DNA from: Candidatus Cloacimonadota bacterium
Lineage (GTDB): Bacteria > Cloacimonadota > Cloacimonadia > Cloacimonadales > TCS61
Length of the DNA stretch: 6,956 nucleotides
Reading direction: 5' to 3'
Assembly (NCBI GenBank): GCA_014382915.1
Contig: JACNIV010000040.1
Location: forward strand, 1-6,956
Part shown: one piece after another, positions 1 to 6,956 of the stretch
How the letters are laid out: each line of letters opens with the position of its first letter
Position numbering within the stretch: position 1 is the stretch's first letter
The notes under the pieces: model-generated
The model's input: the letters and a program-made list of their open reading frames with translations, nothing else
Databases searched by the model: none
Told to the model about the DNA's origin: nothing
Made by a program: the position numbers and the translations under genes

Positions 1-3000
1 CTAGATACTAAAGATTTTGTAAAAAAAGCAACGATAACCAAAGACTTTTTTTTGAGTTTACCTGTTTCAAAGAGGAAAAAAATCTATCAACCAATCATAG
101 ATGTATTACCGGAAAATATTACAAATGACATCTGTATTTTTCTTAATATTTGCAAGCAGGAAAATTATGAAGGACTTATTGCTGGATTACAGCATATAAA
201 AGATTTTGAGACTTTGGTGAAAATTTACCAGATCTTCCTGGAAAAATTGGAAAAACCCGAAAAGAAAGTTGAAATATTAAAACAGTTTGGGATTGCTAAC
301 AAAAGGTTAGGAAAAATTGATGACTCGATTGAAAATTTCAGGGAAGCTTTAAAAATAAGTGTAGAGAATTCCATTCCTCACGATGATGTTGTTTTATCTC
401 TGGCAAACAGCTTGTATGCAATAAACTCTTCTGCTTTTGCATTAGAAATTCTAAAAAAGCATATCATTATTTCGGATGATAAAGCCTTGATCATCAAAAT
501 AGCTCTTCTCAAAACCGAGATCCTTCTTATAATGGACAATATAGAAGAATCACGGGAAATGCTGGAAGAAGCGTTTAATATTGTTGATCAGATCAAGGAT
601 ATTAATGTTCGTTCAAATTTGAAGGCTGAATGTAAAAAAGCCAAAGGTAAATTTTACTATTATCAGGCTGCTTGGAGTAAAGCCAGAACAGAATTTGAAG
701 ATGCAGAAAAACTTTATGAGAAAGTTAATAACCCGGAAGGACTGGCTGCAATTTATAATAACCTTGGTGTGCTGGCAATGCAACAGGGAGATATAAAAGA
801 TGCTGAAACTCTCTATTTTAAAAGCCTGGAATATGAAAAACAGTGTTTTAATCTGAGTGGAATTTCGGTCTGTTATATCAATATGGGTAGTTTGTTTGAG
901 GATAAAAACGATTATAAAAAATCGATCCATTATCTTAATAAAGCTTTAGAGATACAAAAACTTCTGAATGACAATTATAAAACTATCAGCATCTACATCA
1001 ATATTGGTGTTTCCTATATGAATAACGGGCACTTTAAAGAAGCGGAAGAAGCCTTTACTAATTCCCTGACAATTGCCTTAAAATTTAATATGCACAATCA
1101 TGTTGTTACAGCAATAAATAATCTGGGTGCAGTGTTCTTCAAATCCGGTAATTTCCAGAAAGCCATTCACTATTACGAAGATGCTATTAAGAAATCGAAA
1201 GATTACAATTTCTTAGATGGACTTATTAAATCTTATAACAATATGGGAGAATTGTTTGAAACACGCGGTGAATATAATATTGCCTTTGATTATTATTCAA
1301 AAAGCAAGGAGTTATTGCCCAATATTTCAGATGAATTCATGAAAGCAGAACTATACGGTAACCTGGGAAGCATTCTTACAGCACTACATAAATTTAAGGA
1401 AGCATATCCTTACCTGGTAGAGAGTTTTGATTTCTTTAAAAATATTGGCTCCGGGATTAAGATCATTGAAGGGGCAGAAAAACAGGCTTTCTATTTTATG
1501 CAAACCAGAAATTATGAAAGTGCAAATTATTACCTCGATTTTGCCTTGCAACTGGCAGAGGAAAGCAGCAATGAATTTCATGTAGGTAAATGTCATTTCT
1601 TGCGCTCCATTTTAGAGAAAAAAGATCCTGAACTGGCTCTTACTCTTGTTCAAAGCGCTATTGAAATATTTGTGAAAACCAAACATGATTTTGATCTGGC
1701 TATGGCAAATTACGAATTCGCTTCCCTGCTATTGGACAAAGATGATTGGGAACAAGCTCTGGAAATCTTATTGGAGAATAAAAAGATAATTGAGAAATTT
1801 GAAGCTATTAAATTCCTGGAAAAGAATGATATTCTGATCCAGAAAATTAATAAAAAATATGCCATCGAACTAAAAGAATCACGGGTGCAGGAAACTCTGC
1901 TCAATAAATTCTATGAAATAACCCAGGAGTTGAATGATATTTCTGATTTCGATGTGCTGCTGGATACTTCTTTGGATCGCCTGGTTGAGTTTGCTGATGC
2001 CGATGGGGGGATTTTCACTTTGTATCACAACCAATTAGTAAAAGATTCCTGGGATTATCTTATCCTGAAAAATTTCACTAATACCGACAAAGATTTCCAA
2101 TTGATGATGGAAGTAGTAGAGGATACTTTCAATAAAGGAACGGGACAAAATCATAAACAACCTCATTTCGCCCCCGAATATAACAATATTATATCTTTTC
2201 CATTGATTGTTCGAAATGACAGGAAAGGAGTTATCTGTCTTTTTACCAAGCATGGCTCACACTATTTTACCGAAAGAATGTATAATCTTGTAAACGCTCT
2301 TTGTAATCAGATCGTCGTTATCGTAGAGAACATCTCTTACGATAATTTACAAAAATCTCACGAGATTATCCGTGAAGAATTAGCTGCATCGAGTACATTC
2401 ACAAATATCATTGGCAAAAGCGAAAAGATCCAGCATATCTTCCGCATGATCGAAAAAATTAAAAATTCTCCTACTACAATTCTAGTGGAAGGAGAGAGCG
2501 GAACTGGAAAAGAACTCATCGCCAGGGCAATACATTACAATAGTAACCGTCGAAATAAACAGTTCGTTGCCCAATATTGTGGTGCTCTACCCGAGACATT
2601 ACTGGAAAGTGAGCTTTTTGGACATATAAAGGGTTCATTTACAGGTGCCACTCACGATAAAAAGGGATTATTCGAGATTGCGGACGGTGGGACTTTCTTT
2701 TTAGATGAAATCGCCGATATCAGTCTTTCAACCCAGGCAAAACTGCTCAGGTTCCTGCAGGAGGGCGAACTAAAACGTGTCGGTTCTACGCAAACTCAAA
2801 AGGTAGATGTGCGTGTGATCTGTGCCACAAATGTTTCCCTGAAAGAAAAAGTAGAACATGGAACATTCCGCCTTGATCTTTTCTACCGGCTCAATGTTAT
2901 CAGAATCGAAATTCCTTCTTTAAAAGAAAGAAAATCTGATATCCCTTTGCTTGCAGTACACTTCCTGGATAAATACTGCCAAAAGATGGAAAAGAAAGTG

Positions 3001-3348
3001 AATGGCCTCACTGAAGAAGCTATGCGTTACCTGATGAATTATGACTGGCCCGGTAACATACGTCAATTGGAGAATGAGTTGGAACGTGCTGTTACTTTGT
3101 CCGAAGATGATTCTTCGATTAAATCTTCCGATCTCTCCGAAGAGATTTTCAGATTCCAGGAGCAAACCGAATCCATTAACCTATTGCAAGACAAATCTCT
3201 GAAAATTGCTGTAGAAAGCCTGGAAAAACAGATGATAAAAAAAGTTCTGGATGATAATGAATGGAACCAGACCAAGGCTGCCAGGGCTCTGGGATTGAGC
3301 CGCCAGGGATTGATCAAGAAAATGCAGAGATACAAATTTGAAAAATAG
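1..3348 (+). CDS. Sigma-54-interacting transcriptional regulator with TPR array, GAF and Fis-type HTH (5' partial)
   Basis: Residue numbers count from the TTG codon at 52. This is a bacterial enhancer-binding protein that would use ATP to remodel sigma-54 RNA polymerase at -24/-12 promoters. Domains in order: about 13 TPR units (about 70-575), a helical linker, a GAF-like sensor (about 618-767), a sigma-54 AAA+ domain (about 783-1025) and a Fis-type HTH (about 1055-1096). In the AAA+ domain I see Walker A GESGTGKE (814-821, K820), the sigma-54 contact loop GSFTGA (861-866, Ser in place of the usual Ala), Walker B with D885-E886, candidate arginine fingers R940 and R946, and WPGNIRQLEN from 999. 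The HTH carries NQTKAARALGLSRQGL. There is no response-regulator receiver domain. The frame is open from base 1, with no ATG or GTG upstream of 52 and no ribosome site before the TTG, so the gene very probably starts left of the window. The missing part may be a kinase and/or ATPase module; this is inference from similar architectures. It ends with TAG. Confidence 0.93.
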   Translation, partial: LDTKDFVKKATITKDFFLSLPVSKRKKIYQPIIDVLPENITNDICIFLNICKQENYEGLIAGLQHIKDFETLVKIYQIFLEKLEKPEKKVEILKQFGIANKRLGKIDDSIENFREALKISVENSIPHDDVVLSLANSLYAINSSAFALEILKKHIIISDDKALIIKIALLKTEILLIMDNIEESREMLEEAFNIVDQIKDINVRSNLKAECKKAKGKFYYYQAAWSKARTEFEDAEKLYEKVNNPEGLAAIYNNLGVLAMQQGDIKDAETLYFKSLEYEKQCFNLSGISVCYINMGSLFEDKNDYKKSIHYLNKALEIQKLLNDNYKTISIYINIGVSYMNNGHFKEAEEAFTNSLTIALKFNMHNHVVTAINNLGAVFFKSGNFQKAIHYYEDAIKKSKDYNFLDGLIKSYNNMGELFETRGEYNIAFDYYSKSKELLPNISDEFMKAELYGNLGSILTALHKFKEAYPYLVESFDFFKNIGSGIKIIEGAEKQAFYFMQTRNYESANYYLDFALQLAEESSNEFHVGKCHFLRSILEKKDPELALTLVQSAIEIFVKTKHDFDLAMANYEFASLLLDKDDWEQALEILLENKKIIEKFEAIKFLEKNDILIQKINKKYAIELKESRVQETLLNKFYEITQELNDISDFDVLLDTSLDRLVEFADADGGIFTLYHNQLVKDSWDYLILKNFTNTDKDFQLMMEVVEDTFNKGTGQNHKQPHFAPEYNNIISFPLIVRNDRKGVICLFTKHGSHYFTERMYNLVNALCNQIVVIVENISYDNLQKSHEIIREELAASSTFTNIIGKSEKIQHIFRMIEKIKNSPTTILVEGESGTGKELIARAIHYNSNRRNKQFVAQYCGALPETLLESELFGHIKGSFTGATHDKKGLFEIADGGTFFLDEIADISLSTQAKLLRFLQEGELKRVGSTQTQKVDVRVICATNVSLKEKVEHGTFRLDLFYRLNVIRIEIPSLKERKSDIPLLAVHFLDKYCQKMEKKVNGLTEEAMRYLMNYDWPGNIRQLENELERAVTLSEDDSSIKSSDLSEEIFRFQEQTESINLLQDKSLKIAVESLEKQMIKKVLDDNEWNQTKAARALGLSRQGLIKKMQRYKFEK

Positions 3349-3374
3349 AAAATACCAAAGCAAGATAGCAAAAT

Positions 3375-6194
3375 ATGATTTCCTTATTTGATTTTGTAGC
3401 GCTGGATATCGAAACAACCGGCTTTGATTTCGAGAAAAACGAGATCATTGAAATTGGTGCTGTAAGATATATTTCCGGTAAAATAAAAGATAAATTTTCA
3501 ATCTTTATCAAACCACAAAAACCTGTACCACAATTTATTAAGCAGCTTACGAATATCAGCGATGAACAACTCAATTCCGGTGATACCATTTCCAATGCTT
3601 TATCAAAACTACTGGAATTTCTGGGAACTGACCTGGTAGTGTGCCATAATACATCTTTTGATATTGGTTTTCTGAACACAAAATTCAAAAAAATACATTT
3701 CCCGAAACTTTCAAATCAGACGATCGACACACTTGATCTGAGTCGTATTTATTTACCTTTTATTGTAAATCATAAATTAGGAACGGTAGCTGAATATTTC
3801 AATATCGATCTTTCTAATGCTCATCGTGCCATCTTCGATGCCGAAGCAACAGGAAATATTTTAATTGATCTTTTAAAATTTATTGAAGATAACATTCCCC
3901 TGAAGCTGAATCATAAACTACTGGAACTATCTTTCTTATTACGTCATCAGATCGGTCTTTCCCGCTTCCTGGAAAAGATAGTAGAGCACCAGAAAAAATA
4001 TGCTCTTTTGAAAAAAGCAGAAGAAAAGATCGATTTTCATAATCGTAACTATATCGAACATAAGCCAAAAAATCCCGCTGAAATAACTATCGACATGAGT
4101 TTCCGGTTGGGTGGTTTATTCAACGATAAATTTAAAAAATACGAATTTCGTCAGGGTCAGATAGATATGTCACATGCTGTACTGGAGAATTTCAACAGGA
4201 AAGAATTCCTGCTGGTGGAAGCCGGTACGGGAGTTGGAAAATCGTTAGCTTACCTGGTACCTTCAGTAATGTTTACTTACAAAAATGAAAATAAGAAAAT
4301 TATAATTTCTACCAACACCAAAAACCTGCAGGAACAGCTATTTTATAAAGATCTGCCCACTGTAAAAGAATGTATCCAGCTTCCTTTCAAAGCTACTTTG
4401 CTAAAAGGTCGCAGGAACTATGTGTGTGAAAAGAAATGGTTGGAAACAAATATGGATCTAGAAAGAATTCTTTCTACCGGAGATATAAAAAGCTTCATGA
4501 ATCTGATCGTATGGAAAGAATTTACCACGACCGGTGACATCTCAGAGAATAGTTCATTCGATGTGAATAGGGATAGCAGTGTGTGGAAAAGGCTTTCCGC
4601 AGATACCTTTCTGTGTCGCGGGAAAAGATGCCCTCATTACCGGCAATGCTTTTTGATGGACATTCGCAAGAAAGCAGAAGATTCTAACCTGGTTATCATA
4701 AATCATCACCTGCTGCTGGCAGATATGCAAACCGGTAACGCCACCCTGGGTGAGTTCGATAATCTCATTATAGATGAAGCACACAACCTGCCCCACATTG
4801 CTCCTGCTGAACTGGGGTTAAGTCTTTCGTATGCGGATTTTAATAATTTCTTTGCCCAGCTTTACACAATACGCAAAAAATTTCAGAGTGGCTTGCTGAT
4901 AGGTTTGAAGACAGCAGCAATGAAAAGTGATTTTCCGGGGAAGACAGAATTTATAAACAAGATCGAAGATGTTATCCAACTTCTGGAAGAAAAAAAATCA
5001 CTTTTCTCCGAATCCTTTAAAAAAGTTGGCGATCTGGTTAATGAACGCGGCAGCTACGGTAAATTGAGGATCAAAAACCTTGAGGATCATGAATTTCTCA
5101 CGGACTACCTGGGAAAAATCATCATCTTCTGGCAGGAGTTTTCCAAAGCAATGATACCGATACAAGATTCTCTGGGGGATATCAACAAACAGAGATTCAT
5201 CGATTATGATAAACACAAAGAGATAATGGAAAGCGTTGTGCAAACTATTGGCGAGTACTATAACACACTCAATATACTCTACAATCCCGATCTGAAAGAG
5301 TTTGCTTATTGGATGGAGAGCTTCCAGACTTACGATGAAAATTATCCCTCTGGTGTTTTATGTTATTGCCCTTTGAATGTGAACCAGATCTTTAATGATA
5401 AACTTTATAAGAGGGTTGATTCTATCATCTTTACATCGGCTACCATGGCAATAAGAGATAAATTCAAATATTTTTCCAATCGTATGGGACTGGATCTGCT
5501 GGAAGAAGGATTTGTGCAGGAACTGATTGTGCAATCTCCCTTTGATTATAAAAAACAAACAATGGTGCTGGTGGCAGGTGTTCTACCCGATCCCAAGGAT
5601 AAATTCTTTTCAGCCCAGAGCATCGAAATAATAAAAAATGCAGTAGAAGTTTCACGGGCCGGAACCATGGTATTGTTCACGGCATACAAAAATCTGAATG
5701 AAGTTTACGAAGTTCTAAGCGAACCATTTTATAATAATGATATTCTGCTTCTGGCACAGGGTAAAGGCATAGGTCGTTCTGCTATGCTCAAAGAATTTCG
5801 TGAACATCGCAATTCCGTACTTCTGGGAACAAATTCTTTCTGGGAGGGAGTGGATGTGCCGGGTGAATCACTGGAACTTCTGATTCTTTATAAATTACCT
5901 TTCATGGTGCCTTCCGAACCGATAGTGGAAGCATTCCTGGAAAAACTGGAAGCTGAAGGGAAAGATAGCTTTTTGCATTATATGCTGCCCAATGCTCTTT
6001 TAAAATACAGGCAGGGTTTTGGCAGATTGATACGGCATAAAACAGATCGTGGAGTAGTGCTGGTACTGGATAGCCGTATTATAACCAAAAAGTATGGGCG
6101 ATTCTTCAAAGATACAGTACCGGCAAAAACCTACATTACTACCACAGATGTCGAAATTTACGATTACCTGACTAAATGGTTCAAGAAAATATGA
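3375..6194 (+). CDS. dinG: DnaQ-type 3'-5' exonuclease fused to DinG/XPD-family Fe-S helicase
   Basis: A two-part DNA repair enzyme of 939 residues, close to the length of Firmicute exonuclease-DinG fusions. Residues about 5-170 form a DEDDh exonuclease: D11 and E13 in DIETTG, D96 in the CHNTSFD motif, H150 and D155 in HRAIFD. Residues about 245-935 form a superfamily 2 helicase: Q-motif-like FRQGQ (258-262), Walker A AGTGVGKS (283-290, K289), DEAH box (467-470), TSATM (687-691), motif V near FWEGVD (822-827), and motif VI QGFGRLIR (880-887, R884 and R887). Four cysteines, C351, C414, C419 and C425, show the CX4CX5C tail spacing of the Fe-S ligands in E. coli DinG. This predicts a 4Fe-4S cluster and 5'-3' unwinding. 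The start is secure: an in-frame TAG sits at 3366-3368, and the exonuclease motif begins at residue 11. The gene follows the regulator by 26 bases with no terminator seen, so co-transcription is likely. No strong ribosome site is visible. Confidence 0.95.
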   Translation: MISLFDFVALDIETTGFDFEKNEIIEIGAVRYISGKIKDKFSIFIKPQKPVPQFIKQLTNISDEQLNSGDTISNALSKLLEFLGTDLVVCHNTSFDIGFLNTKFKKIHFPKLSNQTIDTLDLSRIYLPFIVNHKLGTVAEYFNIDLSNAHRAIFDAEATGNILIDLLKFIEDNIPLKLNHKLLELSFLLRHQIGLSRFLEKIVEHQKKYALLKKAEEKIDFHNRNYIEHKPKNPAEITIDMSFRLGGLFNDKFKKYEFRQGQIDMSHAVLENFNRKEFLLVEAGTGVGKSLAYLVPSVMFTYKNENKKIIISTNTKNLQEQLFYKDLPTVKECIQLPFKATLLKGRRNYVCEKKWLETNMDLERILSTGDIKSFMNLIVWKEFTTTGDISENSSFDVNRDSSVWKRLSADTFLCRGKRCPHYRQCFLMDIRKKAEDSNLVIINHHLLLADMQTGNATLGEFDNLIIDEAHNLPHIAPAELGLSLSYADFNNFFAQLYTIRKKFQSGLLIGLKTAAMKSDFPGKTEFINKIEDVIQLLEEKKSLFSESFKKVGDLVNERGSYGKLRIKNLEDHEFLTDYLGKIIIFWQEFSKAMIPIQDSLGDINKQRFIDYDKHKEIMESVVQTIGEYYNTLNILYNPDLKEFAYWMESFQTYDENYPSGVLCYCPLNVNQIFNDKLYKRVDSIIFTSATMAIRDKFKYFSNRMGLDLLEEGFVQELIVQSPFDYKKQTMVLVAGVLPDPKDKFFSAQSIEIIKNAVEVSRAGTMVLFTAYKNLNEVYEVLSEPFYNNDILLLAQGKGIGRSAMLKEFREHRNSVLLGTNSFWEGVDVPGESLELLILYKLPFMVPSEPIVEAFLEKLEAEGKDSFLHYMLPNALLKYRQGFGRLIRHKTDRGVVLVLDSRIITKKYGRFFKDTVPAKTYITTTDVEIYDYLTKWFKKI

Positions 6195-6270
6195 ATTTTA
6201 GAATAAATAATTTTATTACTTCTTTTGTAGCAGATAAAAGTATAAAAAAGATTTTACAGATGCCAAAATG

Positions 6271-6316
6271 GGTAAAAAAATTAGGCCGCTGATTCGCTAC
6301 GCTGGTTCAGCTGGCC
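6271..6316 (-). terminator. GC-rich hairpin with T-tract, intrinsic terminator-like on the minus strand
   Basis: GGCCGCTGA (6284-6292) pairs with TCAGC-T-GGCC (6307-6316) with one bulged T (6312) and a 14-base loop. The 33-base hairpin has 22 G or C in otherwise AT-rich sequence. Read on the minus strand the stem is followed by TAATTTTTTTACC, seven T in a row, which is the form of a Rho-independent terminator. On the plus strand no T-run follows the stem, so it should not stop plus-strand transcription between the helicase and glycosylase genes. No minus-strand gene is visible for it to terminate, so it could instead be part of a dispersed palindromic repeat. Confidence 0.35.
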
Positions 6317-6368
6317 GAAACCTCTGTAAATTCCTTACCTTTGGTAAAGAACCATAGGCAACTTATTC

Positions 6369-6377
6369 TGATATAAT
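6369..6377 (+). promoter_or_regulatory. Extended -10 promoter element before the glycosylase gene
   Basis: TGATATAAT is a perfect extended -10 (TG-N-TATAAT) for a housekeeping sigma factor. There is no good -35 at 17 bases upstream (GAACCA), which extended -10 promoters can tolerate. The predicted transcript start near 6383-6385 lies after ATG 6379 and about 22 bases before ATG 6406. If active, translation would begin at 6406. TATAAT arises often by chance in AT-rich DNA, so this is a candidate only. Confidence 0.4.
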
Positions 6378-6378
6378 T

Positions 6379-6956
6379 ATGCGTCAAGAAAAAAATCTCA
6401 AACAAATGTCTATTGATTTTAAAATTCATCACATTTACGAACTACTTCAAAATTCATTTGGCCCTCAAAACTGGTGGCCCGGTGAGACAACAGATGAGAT
6501 CATAATCGGTGCTATTCTTACGCAGCGGGTAAGCTGGAATAACGTAGAAACTGCTATCGAAAACCTGAAACAAAATAATCTTTGTACTATCGAACACATT
6601 CATTATGCAAATATAGAAGACCTTGCTCCTCTCATTCGCTCCACTTTATATTATAACCAGAAGGCAAAGAAACTGAAGAACTTTGCAGAATTTCTTTTCA
6701 CCGGATATAATGGTGATCTGGATAGAATGTTCCGGACAGAAATTGCTGAATTAAGAAGGCAACTGCTACAAATAAAAGGAATCGGCGAAGAAACTGCCGA
6801 TTCCATTCTGCTTTATGCTGGTGGTAAACCTGTATTTGTGATAGATACTTACACCAAACGCATTTTTAGCAGATTGGGGATAACAAAGCCGGGTTGGAAT
6901 TACGCACAATATCAGCAGGTTTTCACGGTTAACCTACCGCAGGATGTTTCTCTTTT
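6379..6956 (+). CDS. HhH-GPD DNA glycosylase, endonuclease III / MagIII-like (3' partial)
   Basis: A base-excision repair glycosylase of the endonuclease III fold, cut by the right edge after about 192 codons with the frame still open. Counting from ATG 6379, the N-terminal part has FGPQNWWPGET followed by GAILTQ (Q49 matches the base-flipping wedge Gln of this fold). The helix-hairpin-helix reads LLQIKGIGEETADS, and the catalytic Asp is D156 in VIDTYTKR. The position of the endonuclease III catalytic Lys (GVGRKTA) is E138 here (GIGEETA), so a monofunctional glycosylase without lyase activity is expected, as in the MagIII/3-methyladenine group; the substrate is not determined. The Cys ligands of the usual C-terminal Fe-S cluster would lie beyond the window. 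The usual TQNT motif reads TQRV (48-51). Two in-frame ATGs are possible, 6379 and 6406. An extended -10 at 6369-6377 would start the transcript near 6384 and so favour 6406. An in-frame TAG at 6355-6357 rules out starts further upstream. Confidence 0.9.
   Translation, partial: MRQEKNLKQMSIDFKIHHIYELLQNSFGPQNWWPGETTDEIIIGAILTQRVSWNNVETAIENLKQNNLCTIEHIHYANIEDLAPLIRSTLYYNQKAKKLKNFAEFLFTGYNGDLDRMFRTEIAELRRQLLQIKGIGEETADSILLYAGGKPVFVIDTYTKRIFSRLGITKPGWNYAQYQQVFTVNLPQDVSL

Larger units (their letters stand above)
6195..6378. other. Structured intergenic region between dinG-like and glycosylase genes
   Basis: 184 bases with several pairing elements. The outer arms TTTACAGA (6253-6260) and TCTGTAAA (6323-6330) are exact inverted repeats around the GC-rich hairpin at 6284-6316. 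A second small hairpin, TTACC-TTT-GGTAA, lies at 6335-6347. An ATG at 6191-6193 overlaps the helicase stop (ATGA) and opens a 33-codon basic frame ending in TGA at 6290-6292, inside the left arm of the GC-rich hairpin. The same frame then stays open to a TAA at 6374-6376. I do not recognise a known riboswitch or RNA family. It may be a dispersed repeat, a cis-acting RNA, or the remains of a small gene. Confidence 0.45.

Noticed and set aside
613..930. Minus-strand open frame of 105 codons inside the regulator
   Set aside because: It lies opposite the TPR coding region, has low-complexity Phe/Ile-rich translation and no recognisable domain; it is a shadow of the real gene. The other minus-strand frames at 1384-5655 were rejected for the same reason.
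2632..2649. GSFTGA in place of GAFTGA as a sign of an inactive activator
   Set aside because: Ser at the second position is a tolerated variant, and the Walker A, Walker B and arginine finger residues are intact.
6288..6325. GGTTCAGCTGGCC stretch resembling a tRNA arm
   Set aside because: No acceptor stem, anticodon arm or T-arm of correct spacing can be assembled around it.
6284..6330. UGA at 6290-6292 followed by a hairpin as a selenocysteine (SECIS) site
   Set aside because: The UGA lies inside the stem arm rather than ahead of it, the loop lacks a GGUCU-type apex, and the flanking peptide resembles no selenoprotein.
6195..6378. A -24/-12 sigma-54 promoter for the glycosylase
   Set aside because: No GG-N10-GC pair in a TGGCAC/TTGC context is visible in the gap; the same holds for 3349-3374.

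Overview
The window comes from an AT-rich bacterium using the standard genetic code: TAG and TGA both end genes here, and TGG is used for Trp. All genes lie on the + strand, and none of the visible starts has a convincing Shine-Dalgarno sequence. The mix of genes, namely a very large TPR-GAF-sigma54 regulator, an exonuclease-fused DinG helicase and an endonuclease III-like glycosylase, would suit an anaerobic Gram-negative lineage such as Cloacimonadota or a relative. That placement is an impression from protein style, not something the sequence proves.

Layout. Bases 1-3348 hold the 3' part of a sigma-54 enhancer-binding regulator. Its frame is open from the first base, so the true N-terminus lies outside the window. 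After 26 bases comes a complete 939-codon gene (3375-6194) for a DnaQ-type 3'-5' exonuclease fused to a DinG/XPD-family helicase. A 184-base gap (6195-6378) follows. It contains a GC-rich hairpin with a T-tract on the minus strand, a flanking 8-bp inverted repeat, a small ATGA-coupled open frame and an extended -10 promoter-like site. From 6379 (or 6406) to the right edge runs the 5' part of a HhH-GPD DNA glycosylase gene of the endonuclease III/MagIII type.

How they fit together. The second and third genes both act on DNA: a nuclease-helicase and a base-excision glycosylase. The regulator probably senses a signal through its TPR/GAF region and drives RNA polymerase-sigma54 at promoters elsewhere; no -24/-12 promoter was recognised in this window. 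Short same-strand spacing suggests the regulator and exonuclease-helicase are co-transcribed. The glycosylase may have its own promoter.

The most interesting items are the exonuclease-DinG fusion that keeps all four Fe-S cysteines, the near-perfect 40-residue TPR array, and the structured intergenic element before the glycosylase. I did not find a clearly new multi-gene system.
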